A stretch of DNA of 8,511 bases from Pseudomonadota bacterium (GTDB lineage: Bacteria > Pseudomonadota > Alphaproteobacteria > Acetobacterales > Acetobacteraceae), in the NCBI GenBank assembly GCA_021841985.1, contig JAKCCP010000263.1, forward strand, positions 1 to 8,511. Reading direction: 5' to 3'. Position numbers and translations under genes: made by a program. The notes beneath the pieces are model-generated. The model made no database searches, was not told the origin of the DNA, and was given only the letters and a program-made list of their open reading frames with translations. Shown piece by piece: positions 5,805 through 8,511 of the stretch (the stretch's first letter is position 1; each line of letters starts with the position of its first letter).

Positions 5805-6279
5805 TCAGTGTCCGCCGGTCGAGCCAAAACCGCCGGCGCCGCGCGTCGTGGTCGCGGAAAACTCCTCCACTACCTGAAAGCGCGGGCGGAGGATGGGAAC
5901 GAAGATCATCTGCGCGAAGCGGTCGCCGGGTGTGAGCGTCACCACCGCGCCGCCTTCGGGGTTACGGTTCCAGGCGCTGACCAGGATCGGGCCGGTGTAG
6001 TCGGGGTCGATCAGGCCCACGAGATTGCCGAGCACCAGCCCCTGGCGATGGCCGAGCCCGGAGCGCGGCAGGATCAAGGCGGCAATGCCGGGATTGCCGA
6101 TATGAAGCGAAAACCCCACCCCGATGAGCGCCGGCATGGCGCCAGGGGCGAGCGTGAGGGGTTCATCGAGGCAGGCATGGAGGTCGATCGCCGCCGCCAT
6201 GTCGGAGTGGTGGCGCGGCAAGCCCCAGTGCGCGAGCCGCGGGTCGAGCAGCCTGACCTCGATCATCGGGTCGTCGGAT

Positions 6280-6287
<8 letters not shown>
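5805..6287 (-). CDS. dut: Deoxyuridine 5'-triphosphate nucleotidohydrolase (dUTPase)
   Basis: Hydrolyses dUTP to dUMP and pyrophosphate, keeping uracil out of DNA and feeding thymidylate synthesis. It is 160 residues long, normal for the homotrimeric family. All five dUTPase motifs are in order: motif 1 AAAIDLHA (31-38), motif 2 PRSGLG (74-79), motif 3 GNLVGLIDPDYTG (87-99, with the catalytic aspartate D94 and the base-gating tyrosine Y97), motif 4 GDRFAQMIF (121-129), and the flexible glycine-rich motif 5 RGAGGFGSTG (149-158) that closes over the triphosphate. Motif 1 has Ala then Ile where a small residue and Gly are usual, a mild deviation. The ATG at 6287-6285 has GGAGG about six bases upstream, lying inside the last codons of the ureohydrolase gene, and the two genes overlap by 8 bases, so translation is probably coupled. 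Confidence 0.93.

Positions 6288-8511
<2,224 letters not shown>

Overview
The window is GC-rich (visibly above 60% in most stretches) and looks like an alphaproteobacterium. I would guess Acetobacteraceae/Rhodospirillales from the codon use, the style of the CCAGGGGCGCTGCCCCTGG-type intergenic palindromes, and the protein set, but nothing here fixes the taxon. Apart from a transposase end at the left edge, every gene reads on the minus strand, so the natural reading order is right to left.

Right block (8511 to 5805): a tightly packed nucleotide/nitrogen set. A dihydropyrimidinase/hydantoinase (N-terminus outside the window) overlaps by 4 nt (GTGA) an agmatinase-family ureohydrolase, which overlaps by 8 nt the dUTPase gene dut. 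The two overlaps suggest one translationally coupled transcript.

Middle block (5725 to 2269): a HlyD-type membrane-fusion protein followed by a cellulose-synthase-like GT2 glycosyltransferase with a C-terminal PilZ-type c-di-GMP motif. The pair has no bcsB, bcsZ or bcsC beside it in the window. It resembles the BgsB/BgsA mixed-linkage beta-glucan pair of Sinorhizobium more than a classical bcs operon. The two genes are separated almost entirely by a 208-bp imperfect palindrome with 11-bp perfect ends. It abuts the synthase start codon and appears to sit between that codon and its Shine-Dalgarno sequence.

Left block (2120 to 1): a ruined aromatic-acid operon with its original joints still visible. 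In order of transcription these are an MFS transporter lacking its first third, a short-chain dehydrogenase collapsed to its two ends, an intact ubiX-type flavin prenyltransferase, and a ubiD-type decarboxylase reduced to its first ~35 codons, with a nonsense codon and a frameshift, and cut off by an IS630-family element. The junctions ATGA, TGATG and ATGA between the four genes are all preserved, so the ancestral operon MFS-SDR-ubiX-ubiD can be read from the scars. An AT-rich patch (2121 to about 2235) marks the breakpoint where the 5' end of the transporter was lost.

Integrated picture: a housekeeping/catabolic cluster and a probably functional c-di-GMP-controlled exopolysaccharide synthase sit next to a decaying, IS-invaded catabolic island. 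ubiX is the only open gene left in that island and may be an orphan.
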